This document shows positions 1 to 6,888 of a stretch of 6,889 bases of DNA, in pieces. The DNA is from Bacteroidota bacterium (GTDB taxonomy: Bacteria > Bacteroidota > Bacteroidia > Cytophagales > Cyclobacteriaceae): contig JAEZDW010000168.1 in NCBI GenBank assembly GCA_023417955.1, positions 1 to 6,889 on the forward strand. Reading direction: 5' to 3'. The notes under the pieces are model-generated. The model saw only the letters and a list, made by a program, of their open reading frames with translations. It was not told the origin of the DNA and made no database searches. Both the position numbers and the translations under genes were made by a program. Position 1 is the first letter of the stretch, and each line of letters starts with the position of its first letter.

Positions 1-1962
1 GTTTTCGATATCGAAATTGATGAAAAGGATCCGGATGAGTTTATCAAAATCGTCAAGGCACTCGAACCCACTTTCGGTGGTGTGAACCTCGAAGACATCA
101 AAGCCCCGGAATGTTTCAAGATTGAAACTGAACTACGGGAGAAGATGAATATCCCGATAATGCATGACGATCAGCATGGAACCGCCATCATCTCCGCAGC
201 CGCACTCCTCAATGCCCTTGAAATCGTCGGGAAAGACATTGCCAAAGTAAGAATTGTTGTCAATGGTGCCGGTGCCGCAGCTGTGAGCTGCACGCGCCTG
301 TATATCGCACTCGGTGCAAGTCCGAAGAACATCATTATGTGCGACAGCAAGGGTGTGCTTAACAAGAAACGCGCAAATCTTGACGCGATCAAAAGCCAGT
401 TCGTCAACGATGTAAACTTCGACACGTTGCAGGAAGCAATGAAAGGCGCCGACGTGTTTGTCGGACTCTCAGTCGCTGATGCGATCACACCTGACGACCT
501 GAACAACATGAATACGGATCCGATTGTGTTTGCACTGGCGAATCCGAATCCTGAGATCGATTATCACCTCGCCCGTAAAACGAGGTCAGATGCAATTCTT
601 GCCACCGGCAGATCTGATCATCCTAACCAGGTTAACAACGTACTTGGGTTCCCTTATATATTCCGCGGCGCCCTGGATGTACGCGCTATTGAAATAAATG
701 AGGAGATGAAATTAGCTGCGGTTCGCGCACTCGCAGAGCTCGCCAAAGAGCCGGTTCCTGAAATTGTTGTGAAAGCTTATGGCGCTGACAAAATCAAATT
801 TGGCCGGGAGTATCTGATTCCAAAACCGCTCGACCCCCGTCTGATCACAACGATATCCCCGGCGGTCGCAAAGGCTGCCATGGATTCCGGGATGGCAAAA
901 AATCCTATTGTAGACTGGGGCGCATACCACTACGAACTGCAGAAACGCATTGGTATCGACCAGAAACTGATGTCGCGGATAATTGACCGCGCGAAGAAAA
1001 ATCCGAAACGCGTAGTCTTTGCTGAAGCAAATCACCAGAAGATACTCAAGGCTGCACAAGTCCTCAAAGACGAAGGTATCGCTAATCCGATCCTGCTCGG
1101 GAACAAGAAAGAGATCATGCACCTGATCGAGGAACACAAGCTGGATCTTCACGACTGCCCGATATACTATCCGTTGCACGAAAAAGAAATGCTCAAGGAA
1201 TATGCGGAACGTCTGTACCAGAAGCGCCAGCGAAAAGGGCTTACCCTTCAGGATTGCGTTCGCCTGATGCGCGACAGAAACTACTTTGCTGCGATGATGG
1301 TTGAGTTCGGACACGCCGACGCTGTCGTGAGCGGACTTACAAAAGATTACCCCAAGACAATACTGCCCTCCTTGCAAATTATCGGCACTGCGGAAACCGT
1401 CAAACGCGTTGCAGGCATGTATATCATCATGAACAAACAGGGAACGTTCTTCCTTGCAGACACTACGGTAAACGTCGATCCATCAGCTGAAGAGTTGGCG
1501 GAAATCGTTGAAGTCACGGCAAGAGGCGTTCGATTCTTTGACGTTGAACCCCGGATCGCATTGCTTTCCTATTCAAACTTTGGATCGTCCAAGGGCGAAG
1601 TCCCGGATAAGGCTCGTCGCGCAATGGAAATTGCCAAAAGCAGAAATCCCGATTTAATCGTTGAAGGCGATATTCAGGCCAACGTTGCGATTGATACGCA
1701 GCTGCAGCAGGAAAATTTCCCTTTCAGCGCATTGGCAAAAGACGGAGCGAATACCCTGATCTTCCCGAACCTTGCTTCCGGAAACATCGCGTACAAGTTG
1801 TTGATGGAAATCGGTGGTGGCGAAGCTATCGGACCAATTCTGCTCGGCATGAAGAAGCCTGTTCACATTTTGCAACTCGGCAGTTCAATTCGAGAGATCG
1901 TCAACATGACTGCAATTGCCGTCGTCGACGCGCAGCTGCACGATCACGACGATCATCTCTAA
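1..1962 (+). CDS. maeB: Malic enzyme with C-terminal phosphotransacetylase-like domain (MaeB type), 5'-truncated
   Basis: This cytoplasmic enzyme decarboxylates malate oxidatively to pyruvate and CO2, reducing NAD(P)+, and links the TCA cycle to pyruvate. The frame is open from base 1, giving 653 residues; MaeB proteins are about 755, so roughly 105 N-terminal residues, including the catalytic Tyr and Lys, lie left of the window. Window residues 29-35 (NLEDIKA) hold the metal-binding Glu31-Asp32 pair. HDDQHGTA at 55-62 supplies the third metal-ligand Asp. NGAGAAA at 88-94 is the dinucleotide-binding loop. The phosphotransacetylase-like domain runs from about 320 to 645 (YSNFGSSKG, VEGDIQANVAID, IVNMTAIAVVDAQ). 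In true phosphotransacetylases a Ser-Arg-Gly motif lies near its end; here the matching stretch reads Q-L-G (625-627), so this domain is probably a regulatory acetyl-CoA sensor, as known for E. coli MaeB. The chain ends in a short His/Asp-rich tail. NAD versus NADP preference cannot be read. The family assignment is very secure. Confidence 0.96.
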   Translation, partial: VFDIEIDEKDPDEFIKIVKALEPTFGGVNLEDIKAPECFKIETELREKMNIPIMHDDQHGTAIISAAALLNALEIVGKDIAKVRIVVNGAGAAAVSCTRLYIALGASPKNIIMCDSKGVLNKKRANLDAIKSQFVNDVNFDTLQEAMKGADVFVGLSVADAITPDDLNNMNTDPIVFALANPNPEIDYHLARKTRSDAILATGRSDHPNQVNNVLGFPYIFRGALDVRAIEINEEMKLAAVRALAELAKEPVPEIVVKAYGADKIKFGREYLIPKPLDPRLITTISPAVAKAAMDSGMAKNPIVDWGAYHYELQKRIGIDQKLMSRIIDRAKKNPKRVVFAEANHQKILKAAQVLKDEGIANPILLGNKKEIMHLIEEHKLDLHDCPIYYPLHEKEMLKEYAERLYQKRQRKGLTLQDCVRLMRDRNYFAAMMVEFGHADAVVSGLTKDYPKTILPSLQIIGTAETVKRVAGMYIIMNKQGTFFLADTTVNVDPSAEELAEIVEVTARGVRFFDVEPRIALLSYSNFGSSKGEVPDKARRAMEIAKSRNPDLIVEGDIQANVAIDTQLQQENFPFSALAKDGANTLIFPNLASGNIAYKLLMEIGGGEAIGPILLGMKKPVHILQLGSSIREIVNMTAIAVVDAQLHDHDDHL

Positions 1963-1978
1963 GATAACGCTTCAACAT

Positions 1979-2009
1979 CCGCGGTCGCGCCTATTTGGCG
2001 TCGACGCGG
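1979..2009 (+). terminator. GC-rich hairpin at the convergent gene ends, possible terminator of the malic enzyme gene
   Basis: The arms are CCGCG (1979-1983), TCG (1985-1987) and CGCC (1988-1991), pairing with GGCG (1997-2000), CGA (2002-2004) and CGCGG (2005-2009). This gives 12 base pairs, with single bulged bases at 1984 and 2001 and a TATTT loop. The T-rich stretch 2011-2019 follows on the plus strand, which fits a leaky intrinsic terminator for the upstream plus-strand gene. No T-tract follows on the minus strand. The hairpin contains the stop codon and last codons of the minus-strand peptidase gene, because only 28 bases separate the two genes. The structure is seen directly; its role as a terminator is inferred. 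Confidence 0.45.
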
Positions 2010-3490
2010 ATTCTTGTTTCGCGGTTTGCAATTTCCCACGCAGTATGGAAAACCGTCAGCGTACGTTGACGGAGCAGATCAAATTCGATCTTGTCAACTT
2101 CATCGCTTGGCTTGTGATAATCCTCGTGGATACCGTCGAAGTAAAAGATGATCGGAATATTGTTCTTCGCAAAGTTCCAGTGATCAGACCGGTAATACAG
2201 CCGGTCAGGATGGTTCTGGTCGTTATACGTATAATCAAAAATCAATTTGAGGTTATTCGCATTGATGGTTTCGCTGAGTGTGTGCAGTTCCGTAGACAGT
2301 TTATCTGAACCGATGACGTAGACATAAGGTGCACTGTCCTTATGCTGGGGGTCTCTGCGACCCACCATGTCAATGTTGAGATTCACCACGGTACTCGCAA
2401 GGGGGTAAACAGGGTTCTGCGTGTAGTAATCAGATCCAAGCAATCCCTTTTCTTCGGCTGTCACCAGCATAAACAAAATGCTGCGACGCGGACCATGTCC
2501 GGCAGCTTTGGCTTCTGCAAATGCACGTGCGATTTCCATGACGGCTACTGTACCCGAACCGTCGTCATCAGCTCCATTATTAATAAGATCACCGGTACCT
2601 GAACTCCTTTTCCCAATGTGATCATAATGCGCCGTAATAACGAGAATCTCGTCCTTCTTGTCGCTGCCTTCCAGGTATCCGAGTACGTTTTCTGACATGA
2701 CCGTTTCGGCTTTTGTTTCCGCCTGATAGGTCACTTTTCCTTCCTTGATTTTGCTAATGCCTTTTTTCGCTGAAGTCTCCTTCGCGGCTGCGAGAAGCTT
2801 AGCTGGAGACTCGTTGAATATTTTTGCAGCAACTTCTGCAGTGACTACGAAAATCCCTTCAGCCGCTTCTCCGTGTTGTGGCTTGGTCAGTGAAAGGCGC
2901 GTACCAAAAGGTGAGCGTTTATATTGAGCAATCAACTCATCGAGTGCCTGGCGATCCTCGTAAAAAGCAATTATCGTTTTGGCTTTGCGCTCGCGTGCAA
3001 GTGCAGCGAATTCTCTGAACCCTTGTTCCTTGTTAGCTGCGATGACGACCGCTTTACCAGTTACGTCAAGTGCGTCAAAAACTTCTTTTGAGCCGGTGCC
3101 GGCAAATACTGCCGGCAGGGTAACAGCTTCGGCTTTACCGCCGCGCCCGAAGTAAAGGACGTCCTTCAGATTAGTGAACTTATCCTTACCGATCATCAGG
3201 TAGGTTTCTCCGGGTTTCGACATATAAAGGGGAACGTCCTGGTAGTAGTCTCCTTCCAGCGGACCTGCAAGGCCGATATCCTGAAAGTGTTTTTTGATGA
3301 ACGCCGCCGCCATTTTCTGACCTCGTGTTCCCGTTTCGCGGCCTTCGAGTGCATCGGAGGCCAGAATCGAAAGATTGTCCTTCAGGTTTTCAATGGTAAT
3401 AAGGTTGGCATACTCCTTTGACGCGGGCGACTGGGCGCCGACGCAGAGCGACTGAATAATAATCAGCAGGGTGAATACAGAAAATCTCAT
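1991..3490 (-). CDS. Secreted M28-family zinc aminopeptidase with probable PA-domain insert
   Basis: This is a 499-residue exported metallopeptidase that probably removes N-terminal amino acids from peptides in the periplasm or outside the cell. Residues 1-19 form a signal peptide (MRFSVF, hydrophobic LLIII core, likely cleavage after Val-Gly-Ala). The Cys at 16 is not in a good lipobox, so it is probably not a lipoprotein. Residues about 115-225 (TGKAVVIAANKEQGF..., then KAKTIIAF) resemble a protease-associated domain. The catalytic domain, about 265-490, carries the full di-zinc set by motif: His288 and Asp290 in TAHYDH, bridging Asp309 in GADDDGSG, Glu346-Glu347 in TAEEKGLLGS, Asp374 in NIDMVG and His459 in DYHKPSDE. 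It therefore looks active. I chose ATG at 3490 over the in-frame TTG at 3499 because it begins the signal peptide directly. There is no clear Shine-Dalgarno sequence, and no clear promoter box was found upstream. The gene is convergent with the malic enzyme and divergent from gcvP. Exact substrate and subfamily are not determinable. Confidence 0.93.
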   Translation of the reverse strand: MRFSVFTLLIIIQSLCVGAQSPASKEYANLITIENLKDNLSILASDALEGRETGTRGQKMAAAFIKKHFQDIGLAGPLEGDYYQDVPLYMSKPGETYLMIGKDKFTNLKDVLYFGRGGKAEAVTLPAVFAGTGSKEVFDALDVTGKAVVIAANKEQGFREFAALARERKAKTIIAFYEDRQALDELIAQYKRSPFGTRLSLTKPQHGEAAEGIFVVTAEVAAKIFNESPAKLLAAAKETSAKKGISKIKEGKVTYQAETKAETVMSENVLGYLEGSDKKDEILVITAHYDHIGKRSSGTGDLINNGADDDGSGTVAVMEIARAFAEAKAAGHGPRRSILFMLVTAEEKGLLGSDYYTQNPVYPLASTVVNLNIDMVGRRDPQHKDSAPYVYVIGSDKLSTELHTLSETINANNLKLIFDYTYNDQNHPDRLYYRSDHWNFAKNNIPIIFYFDGIHEDYHKPSDEVDKIEFDLLRQRTLTVFHTAWEIANRETRIRVDAK

Positions 3491-3629
3491 AATCGTCAAT
3501 TAGCGAAACCGCAATATCATGAGGATTTTTTTTATGTGTAGCAATGTTTGACGAAATATGATAAGCGGAAAACCAGAGCGTCGCAAAAGATTTTCCTCAT
3601 CACTTCATCGCGGTCATTACGCGAAATAT

Positions 3630-3637
3630 TACCTTTG
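3630..3637 (+). promoter_or_regulatory. Bacteroidota-type -7 promoter box (TAnnTTTG) for gcvP
   Basis: The bases TACCTTTG match the TAnnTTTG consensus of the Bacteroidota primary sigma factor exactly. The box lies 58 bases before the gcvP ATG, which would give a leader of about 50 nt. No clean -33 TTG/TTTG is present 17-23 bases upstream; TTC at 3604-3606 is the nearest weak candidate. The match is seen directly; its use as a promoter is inferred from consensus and position. Confidence 0.6.
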
Positions 3638-3641
3638 TGGC

Positions 3642-3655
3642 CTTACGGTCGTAAG
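3642..3655. promoter_or_regulatory. Perfect 14-nt inverted repeat at the predicted gcvP transcription start
   Basis: CTTACG (3642-3647) and CGTAAG (3650-3655) are exact reverse complements around a GT spacer. The element starts five bases after the -7 box, so it covers the expected start site. It could be an operator half-site pair or a small 5' hairpin in the leader. The symmetry is certain; the function is not known. Confidence 0.4.
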
Positions 3656-3695
3656 CCCGGCAAGCATTAACCTAACTAAGTGAAAATCAATATAA

Positions 3696-6584
3696 ATGAC
3701 AATAGATTCGCAATACGTTGAACGGTTCGAAACCCGCCATATCGGACCTGACGACAAGCAAGTTTCTGAAATGCTGGAGAAGATCGGGGCGGAATCAATT
3801 GACCAGCTGATCGAGCAAACCATTCCAAAAAATATCCGCCTGAAAAAGTCTCTGAATTTGCCACCGGCCCAGTCAGAGGCCGAATTTCTCACCTCTTTTC
3901 GCAAGATCGCCGGCAAAAACAAGATATTTAAGTCGTTCATCGGAGCCGGATATTATAATACGTTTACGCCACCCGTAATCCTCCGCAATATTCTCGAGAA
4001 CCCGGGTTGGTACACAGCCTACACGCCTTATCAGGCTGAAATCGCACAAGGTCGTCTGGAAGCATTGATTAATTACCAGACCATGATTCTTGACCTGACC
4101 GGTATGCAGATCGCCAATGCATCCCTGCTCGACGAAGCGACAGCGGCAGCAGAAGCCATGTTTCTCCTCTACACGTCAAGAAAAGGCGGCAAAAAAGATG
4201 CGAACAAATTCTTCGTTGACGAGAACGTTTTCCCGCAAACTCTCGGCGTGATGACCACACGTTCAAAGCCACTTGGTATAGAACTCGTAATCGGAAAAGT
4301 TGATGCGTTCGACGTTGACTCGAACGACGTATTCGGTGTATATATTCAAAATCCCGACAACAACGGTGCAGTATATGATTACACTGACTTCATCGAGCGC
4401 GCGCATACCAAAGAACTGGGTGTCGTAGTTGGTGTTGACCTGCTCAGTCTCGCCCTACTGAAATCACCGGGCGAAATGGGAGCCGATGTGGTTGTCGGTT
4501 CCTCACAACGATTCGGTGTACCACTTGGCTTTGGCGGTCCACATGCCGCTTTCTTTGCAACACGCGAAGAATTCAAGAGACAAATTCCCGGACGTATCAT
4601 CGGTATCTCCGTTGACGCTGCCGGCAATCCCGGATATCGGATGGCTTTGCAAACCCGCGAACAACACATTCGCAGGGAGAAAGCTACGTCCAACATCTGT
4701 ACAGCCCAGGTGCTGCTGTCAGTGATCGCAGGAATGTATGCAGTATACCACGGACCGGAAGGCATTCGTAAGATTGCGGGCCGCGTTCATGCACTTGCAA
4801 CGGACACCGCCTCGCGCCTTACCGAACTTGGTGTAAAACAACTGAACGAATCTTTCTTCGATACACTGCGAATTACCGGCGTGAATGCCGAAGCGATAAA
4901 ACGCGAATCTGAAAAACGCGAAGTCAATTTCCGTTATTTCGACGGTGGCGATATTGGTATTTCATTCGATGAGACCTCCACACCGGCGGACGTAGACCTT
5001 ATCCTGGACATCTTCCGCGCGGCTGGTGCGATTAAAGACAATGGAACGGCTAAAGCATCAAAGTCGAACCTGCCGGAATCATTAGTGAGGAAGTCAGCAT
5101 TCCTTGCGCACCCTGTGTTCAATACGCATCACTCGGAACACGAGATGCTTCGTTATCTGAAGCGCCTTGAGAACAAAGACCTTTCCATGGTTCATTCCAT
5201 GATTTCGCTCGGCTCGTGTACAATGAAGCTCAATGCAACATCGGAAATGATTCCATTGACGTGGCCGGAAATCGGAAACGTGCACCCTTTCGCGCCTGAG
5301 GACCAGACCACAGGCTATCGCGAAATCATTGGCAACCTCGAACAATGGTTGAAAGAGATTACAGGTTTTACCGGCGTATCACTCCAACCCAACAGTGGCG
5401 CGCAGGGCGAATATGCCGGTTTGATGGTGATTCGCGCATATCATCAGGATCGCGGTGAAGGGCACCGTAACATTGCGTTGATTCCCGCTTCTGCACACGG
5501 TACCAACCCTGCCAGCGCCGTAATGGCGGGTATGCAGGTCGTTGTAGTGAAATCAGATTCCGACGGAAAGATCGACATCGAAGACCTCAAACTGAAGTGT
5601 GCACAATATAAGGATAAGCTGGCCTGTTTGATGGTAACGTATCCTTCCACGCACGGTGTGTTCGAAGAGTCAATCACACAGATCTGTGAAACGATTCACG
5701 AAAACGGCGGACTCGTTTACATGGACGGGGCAAACATGAATGCACAGGTAGGACTCACTTCACCTGCGACAATCGGCGCAGATGTATGTCACCTTAATCT
5801 GCACAAGACGTTTTGTATTCCACACGGAGGCGGCGGCCCTGGCATGGGACCGATTTGCTGCAACGACAAACTGAAACCGTTCCTGCCAGGTCACTCACTG
5901 GTGAAGACCGGAGGTGACAAGGCTATCAAAGAAGTATCAGCAGCGCCATGGGGCAGCGCGAGTATTCTTACGATCTCGTACGCATATATCGCGTTGATGG
6001 GTGCTGATGGCCTGACCAACGCAACCCGGTACGCTATTCTGAACGCGAACTATATTAAGGATTCACTCAAAGATCACTATCGTATTTTGTACACCGGCGC
6101 TCAAGGCCGTTGCGCTCACGAAATGATTGTCGATTGTCGTGATTTCAAGAAGTCCGGCATTGAAGTGGAAGACATAGCAAAACGCCTCATGGATTACGGC
6201 TTTCACGCACCGACAGTGTCATTCCCTGTAGCCGGTACGTTGATGATTGAACCTACGGAAAGCGAACCGAAGGAAGAGCTCGACAGGTTTATCGAAGCGC
6301 TGATTGAAATCCGAAATGAAATACGGGAAGTTGAAGAAGGTAAGGCTGATCGTGAAAACAATGTACTCAAACGCGCACCGCATACCGCGCAGGTTGTAAC
6401 CGCGGACGATTGGGATCGGCCTTATTCACGGCAGAAAGCTGCCTATCCGCTTCCGTTTGTGAAGGAAACCAAATTCTGGCCAGCAGTAGGCCGGGTGGAT
6501 AACGCATACGGTGACCGCAACCTGGTCTGCAGTTGCCTTCCTTTGGAATCTTTCGTTGAAAAAGAAGAAGGCGCGGTAGTCTAA
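3696..6584 (+). CDS. gcvP: Glycine dehydrogenase (decarboxylating), P protein of the glycine cleavage system
   Basis: This PLP enzyme decarboxylates glycine and passes the aminomethyl group to the lipoyl arm of the H protein in the cytoplasm; with GcvT, GcvH and the L protein it yields CO2, NH3, NADH and methylene-tetrahydrofolate. At 962 residues it is a full-length single-chain form (alpha-type and beta-type halves fused). The N-terminal half, about 1-440, opens with ETRHIGP and contains YYNTFTPPVILRN, YTPYQAEIAQGRLEAL and SQRFGVPLGFGGPHA. The residue at the lysine position of that half is Gln271, as expected for the half that has no cofactor. The C-terminal half contains SLGSCTMKLN (504-513), SAHGTNPASA and the PLP site NLHKTFCIPHGGGGPGMGP, with Lys704 as the Schiff-base lysine. 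The ATG follows an A-rich leader without Shine-Dalgarno, as usual in Bacteroidota, and gives the canonical N terminus. gcvT and gcvH are not adjacent, so it is probably transcribed alone, from the box at 3630 to the hairpin at 6610. Nothing in the chain looks broken. Confidence 0.98.
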   Translation: MTIDSQYVERFETRHIGPDDKQVSEMLEKIGAESIDQLIEQTIPKNIRLKKSLNLPPAQSEAEFLTSFRKIAGKNKIFKSFIGAGYYNTFTPPVILRNILENPGWYTAYTPYQAEIAQGRLEALINYQTMILDLTGMQIANASLLDEATAAAEAMFLLYTSRKGGKKDANKFFVDENVFPQTLGVMTTRSKPLGIELVIGKVDAFDVDSNDVFGVYIQNPDNNGAVYDYTDFIERAHTKELGVVVGVDLLSLALLKSPGEMGADVVVGSSQRFGVPLGFGGPHAAFFATREEFKRQIPGRIIGISVDAAGNPGYRMALQTREQHIRREKATSNICTAQVLLSVIAGMYAVYHGPEGIRKIAGRVHALATDTASRLTELGVKQLNESFFDTLRITGVNAEAIKRESEKREVNFRYFDGGDIGISFDETSTPADVDLILDIFRAAGAIKDNGTAKASKSNLPESLVRKSAFLAHPVFNTHHSEHEMLRYLKRLENKDLSMVHSMISLGSCTMKLNATSEMIPLTWPEIGNVHPFAPEDQTTGYREIIGNLEQWLKEITGFTGVSLQPNSGAQGEYAGLMVIRAYHQDRGEGHRNIALIPASAHGTNPASAVMAGMQVVVVKSDSDGKIDIEDLKLKCAQYKDKLACLMVTYPSTHGVFEESITQICETIHENGGLVYMDGANMNAQVGLTSPATIGADVCHLNLHKTFCIPHGGGGPGMGPICCNDKLKPFLPGHSLVKTGGDKAIKEVSAAPWGSASILTISYAYIALMGADGLTNATRYAILNANYIKDSLKDHYRILYTGAQGRCAHEMIVDCRDFKKSGIEVEDIAKRLMDYGFHAPTVSFPVAGTLMIEPTESEPKEELDRFIEALIEIRNEIREVEEGKADRENNVLKRAPHTAQVVTADDWDRPYSRQKAAYPLPFVKETKFWPAVGRVDNAYGDRNLVCSCLPLESFVEKEEGAVV

Positions 6585-6608
6585 GAGTTGCTTTGCACGA
6601 AGTTATAG

Positions 6609-6624
6609 GAGGCTGTCTCGAAAG
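6609..6624 (+). repeat. Direct repeat, copy 1 (16 nt), overlapping the gcvP terminator
   Basis: GAGGCTGTCTCGAAAG matches the second copy at 6736-6751 at 14 of 16 bases and in the same orientation; the differences are at 6614 and 6620. It forms the 5' arm and loop of the hairpin after gcvP. The second copy does the same for its own hairpin. Confidence 0.7.
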
Positions 6625-6636
6625 GGGCAGCCTTTT
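6610..6636 (+). terminator. Intrinsic terminator of gcvP
   Basis: Bases 6610-6619 pair with 6624-6633 in an unbroken 10-bp stem with two G-U pairs. It is closed by a GAAA tetraloop of the stable GNRA type and followed by TTTG and, shortly after, another TTTT at 6641. It starts 26 bases after the gcvP stop codon, the right place for the terminator of that gene. Confidence 0.8.
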
Positions 6637-6646
6637 GCAGTTTTAT

Positions 6647-6664
6647 GAGGCGACGCTGCGCCTC
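6647..6664. repeat. Short inverted repeat between the two terminator-like hairpins
   Basis: GAGGCG (6647-6652) is the exact reverse complement of CGCCTC (6659-6664), with the 6-nt loop ACGCTG. No T-run follows it. It directly abuts the larger imperfect hairpin that starts at 6664. No function is evident. Confidence 0.5.
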
Positions 6665-6738
6665 TCGTTTCGACAGGTAAGGTTCTCGTGTAATAATGCG
6701 TCAATGCCCGATGCGTGAGCACTTTCCTGGGAAACGAG
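6664..6738. repeat. Long imperfect inverted repeat
   Basis: CTCGTTTC (6664-6671) pairs exactly with GAAACGAG (6731-6738), CAGG (6674-6677) with CCTG (6726-6729), and AAG (6679-6681) with CTT (6722-6724). A further 8-bp block with three G-U pairs joins 6685-6692 to 6712-6719. That is 23 pairs in 75 nt with a 19-nt loop containing two ATGCGT copies (6696 and 6711). The last bases overlap the first bases of the following terminator-like stem. No open reading frame of meaningful length is present. It could be a structured RNA or debris from a mobile element. Confidence 0.45.
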
Positions 6739-6751
6739 GCCGTCTCAAAAG
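6736..6751 (+). repeat. Direct repeat, copy 2 (16 nt), at the probable insertion-sequence end
   Basis: GAGGCCGTCTCAAAAG matches copy 1 at 6609-6624 at 14 of 16 bases. From memory it also resembles the terminal inverted repeats of some Bacteroidota insertion sequences of the IS1182 family, which would make it the outer end of the partial element to its right. That resemblance could not be verified here. Confidence 0.6.
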
Positions 6752-6769
6752 TCATGAGGCGGCTTTTTT
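6737..6769 (+). terminator. Second terminator-like hairpin with T6 tract
   Basis: Bases 6737-6746 pair with 6756-6765 in a 10-bp stem including two G-U pairs, with a 9-nt loop and TTTTTT at 6764-6769. Its position in the probable insertion-sequence end suggests that it stops transcription from the gcvP side from reading into the transposase gene. As a backup terminator of gcvP it would be equally well placed. The structure is clear; the role is inferred. Confidence 0.6.
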
Positions 6770-6776
6770 CATTTTT

Positions 6777-6790
6777 GACCGCCCGCGGTC
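6777..6790. repeat. Short perfect inverted repeat
   Basis: GACCGC (6777-6782) and GCGGTC (6785-6790) are exact reverse complements around CC. It lies in the noncoding stretch between the T-run hairpin and the probable transposase end. Nothing shows what it does. Confidence 0.4.
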
Positions 6791-6807
6791 CGATGTTTTT
6801 TGTTTGG

Positions 6808-6834
6808 ATATCTTTTCTGGGAAGAAAAAGATAT
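6808..6834. repeat. Inverted repeat just after the probable transposase stop
   Basis: ATATCTTTTCT (6808-6818) pairs with AGAAAAAGATAT (6823-6834) with one extra A in the right arm and a GGGA loop. On the minus strand it begins 12 bases after the stop codon at 6847-6849, where a transposase transcript might end. The stem is A/T-rich and no T-run follows on that strand, so a terminator role is doubtful. Confidence 0.4.
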
Positions 6835-6846
6835 TTGACCCCGAGA

Positions 6847-6888
6847 TCAGGCCGCTGCTTTCGCCAGATTATGGGCTATTGCTAGTAA
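6847..6888 (-). CDS. C-terminal end of a probable transposase (only 13 codons in the window)
   Basis: Read from the right edge on the minus strand, the frame gives LLAIAHNLAKAAA followed by TGA. A leucine-rich 'AHNL.K' ending is familiar from the C termini of IS1182-like DDE transposases, whose catalytic residues would lie outside the window. Thirteen residues are too few to prove the assignment. The context of inverted repeats and an end-like repeat supports it. Whether the gene is intact cannot be judged. Confidence 0.4.
   Translation of the reverse strand, partial: LLAIAHNLAKAAA

Noticed and set aside
712..1377. 221-residue open frame on the minus strand inside the malic enzyme gene
   Set aside because: It is a shadow of a strongly conserved plus-strand coding region, has no recognisable motif and no start signal.
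1916..2308. 130-residue plus-strand frame across the end of the malic enzyme and the peptidase
   Set aside because: It overlaps two well-supported genes, and its translation resembles no protein I recognise.
3428..3490. Lipoprotein signal at Cys16 of the peptidase
   Set aside because: The residues before the Cys are Gln-Ser-Leu, which do not fit a lipobox, whereas Val-Gly-Ala just after it fits an ordinary signal peptidase I site.
3488..3499. TTG at 3499 as the peptidase start
   Set aside because: It would add only Met-Thr-Ile before the signal peptide; ATG at 3490 gives a standard signal peptide with a positive residue at position 2.
3638..3695. Glycine riboswitch in the gcvP leader
   Set aside because: The leader is only about 50 nt, too short for a glycine aptamer, and I see none of its conserved core; only the small palindrome at 3642-3655 is present.
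4491..4550. Gln271 of GcvP as a lost catalytic lysine
   Set aside because: The N-terminal half of single-chain P proteins normally lacks the PLP lysine; the real one is present at 704.
6607..6680. 11-codon frame (ATG 6645 to TAA 6680) preceded by AGGAGG at 6607-6612
   Set aside because: The Shine-Dalgarno-like bases are part of the terminator stem and lie over 30 bases from the ATG. The peptide is tiny and arginine-rich, with nothing to support it.
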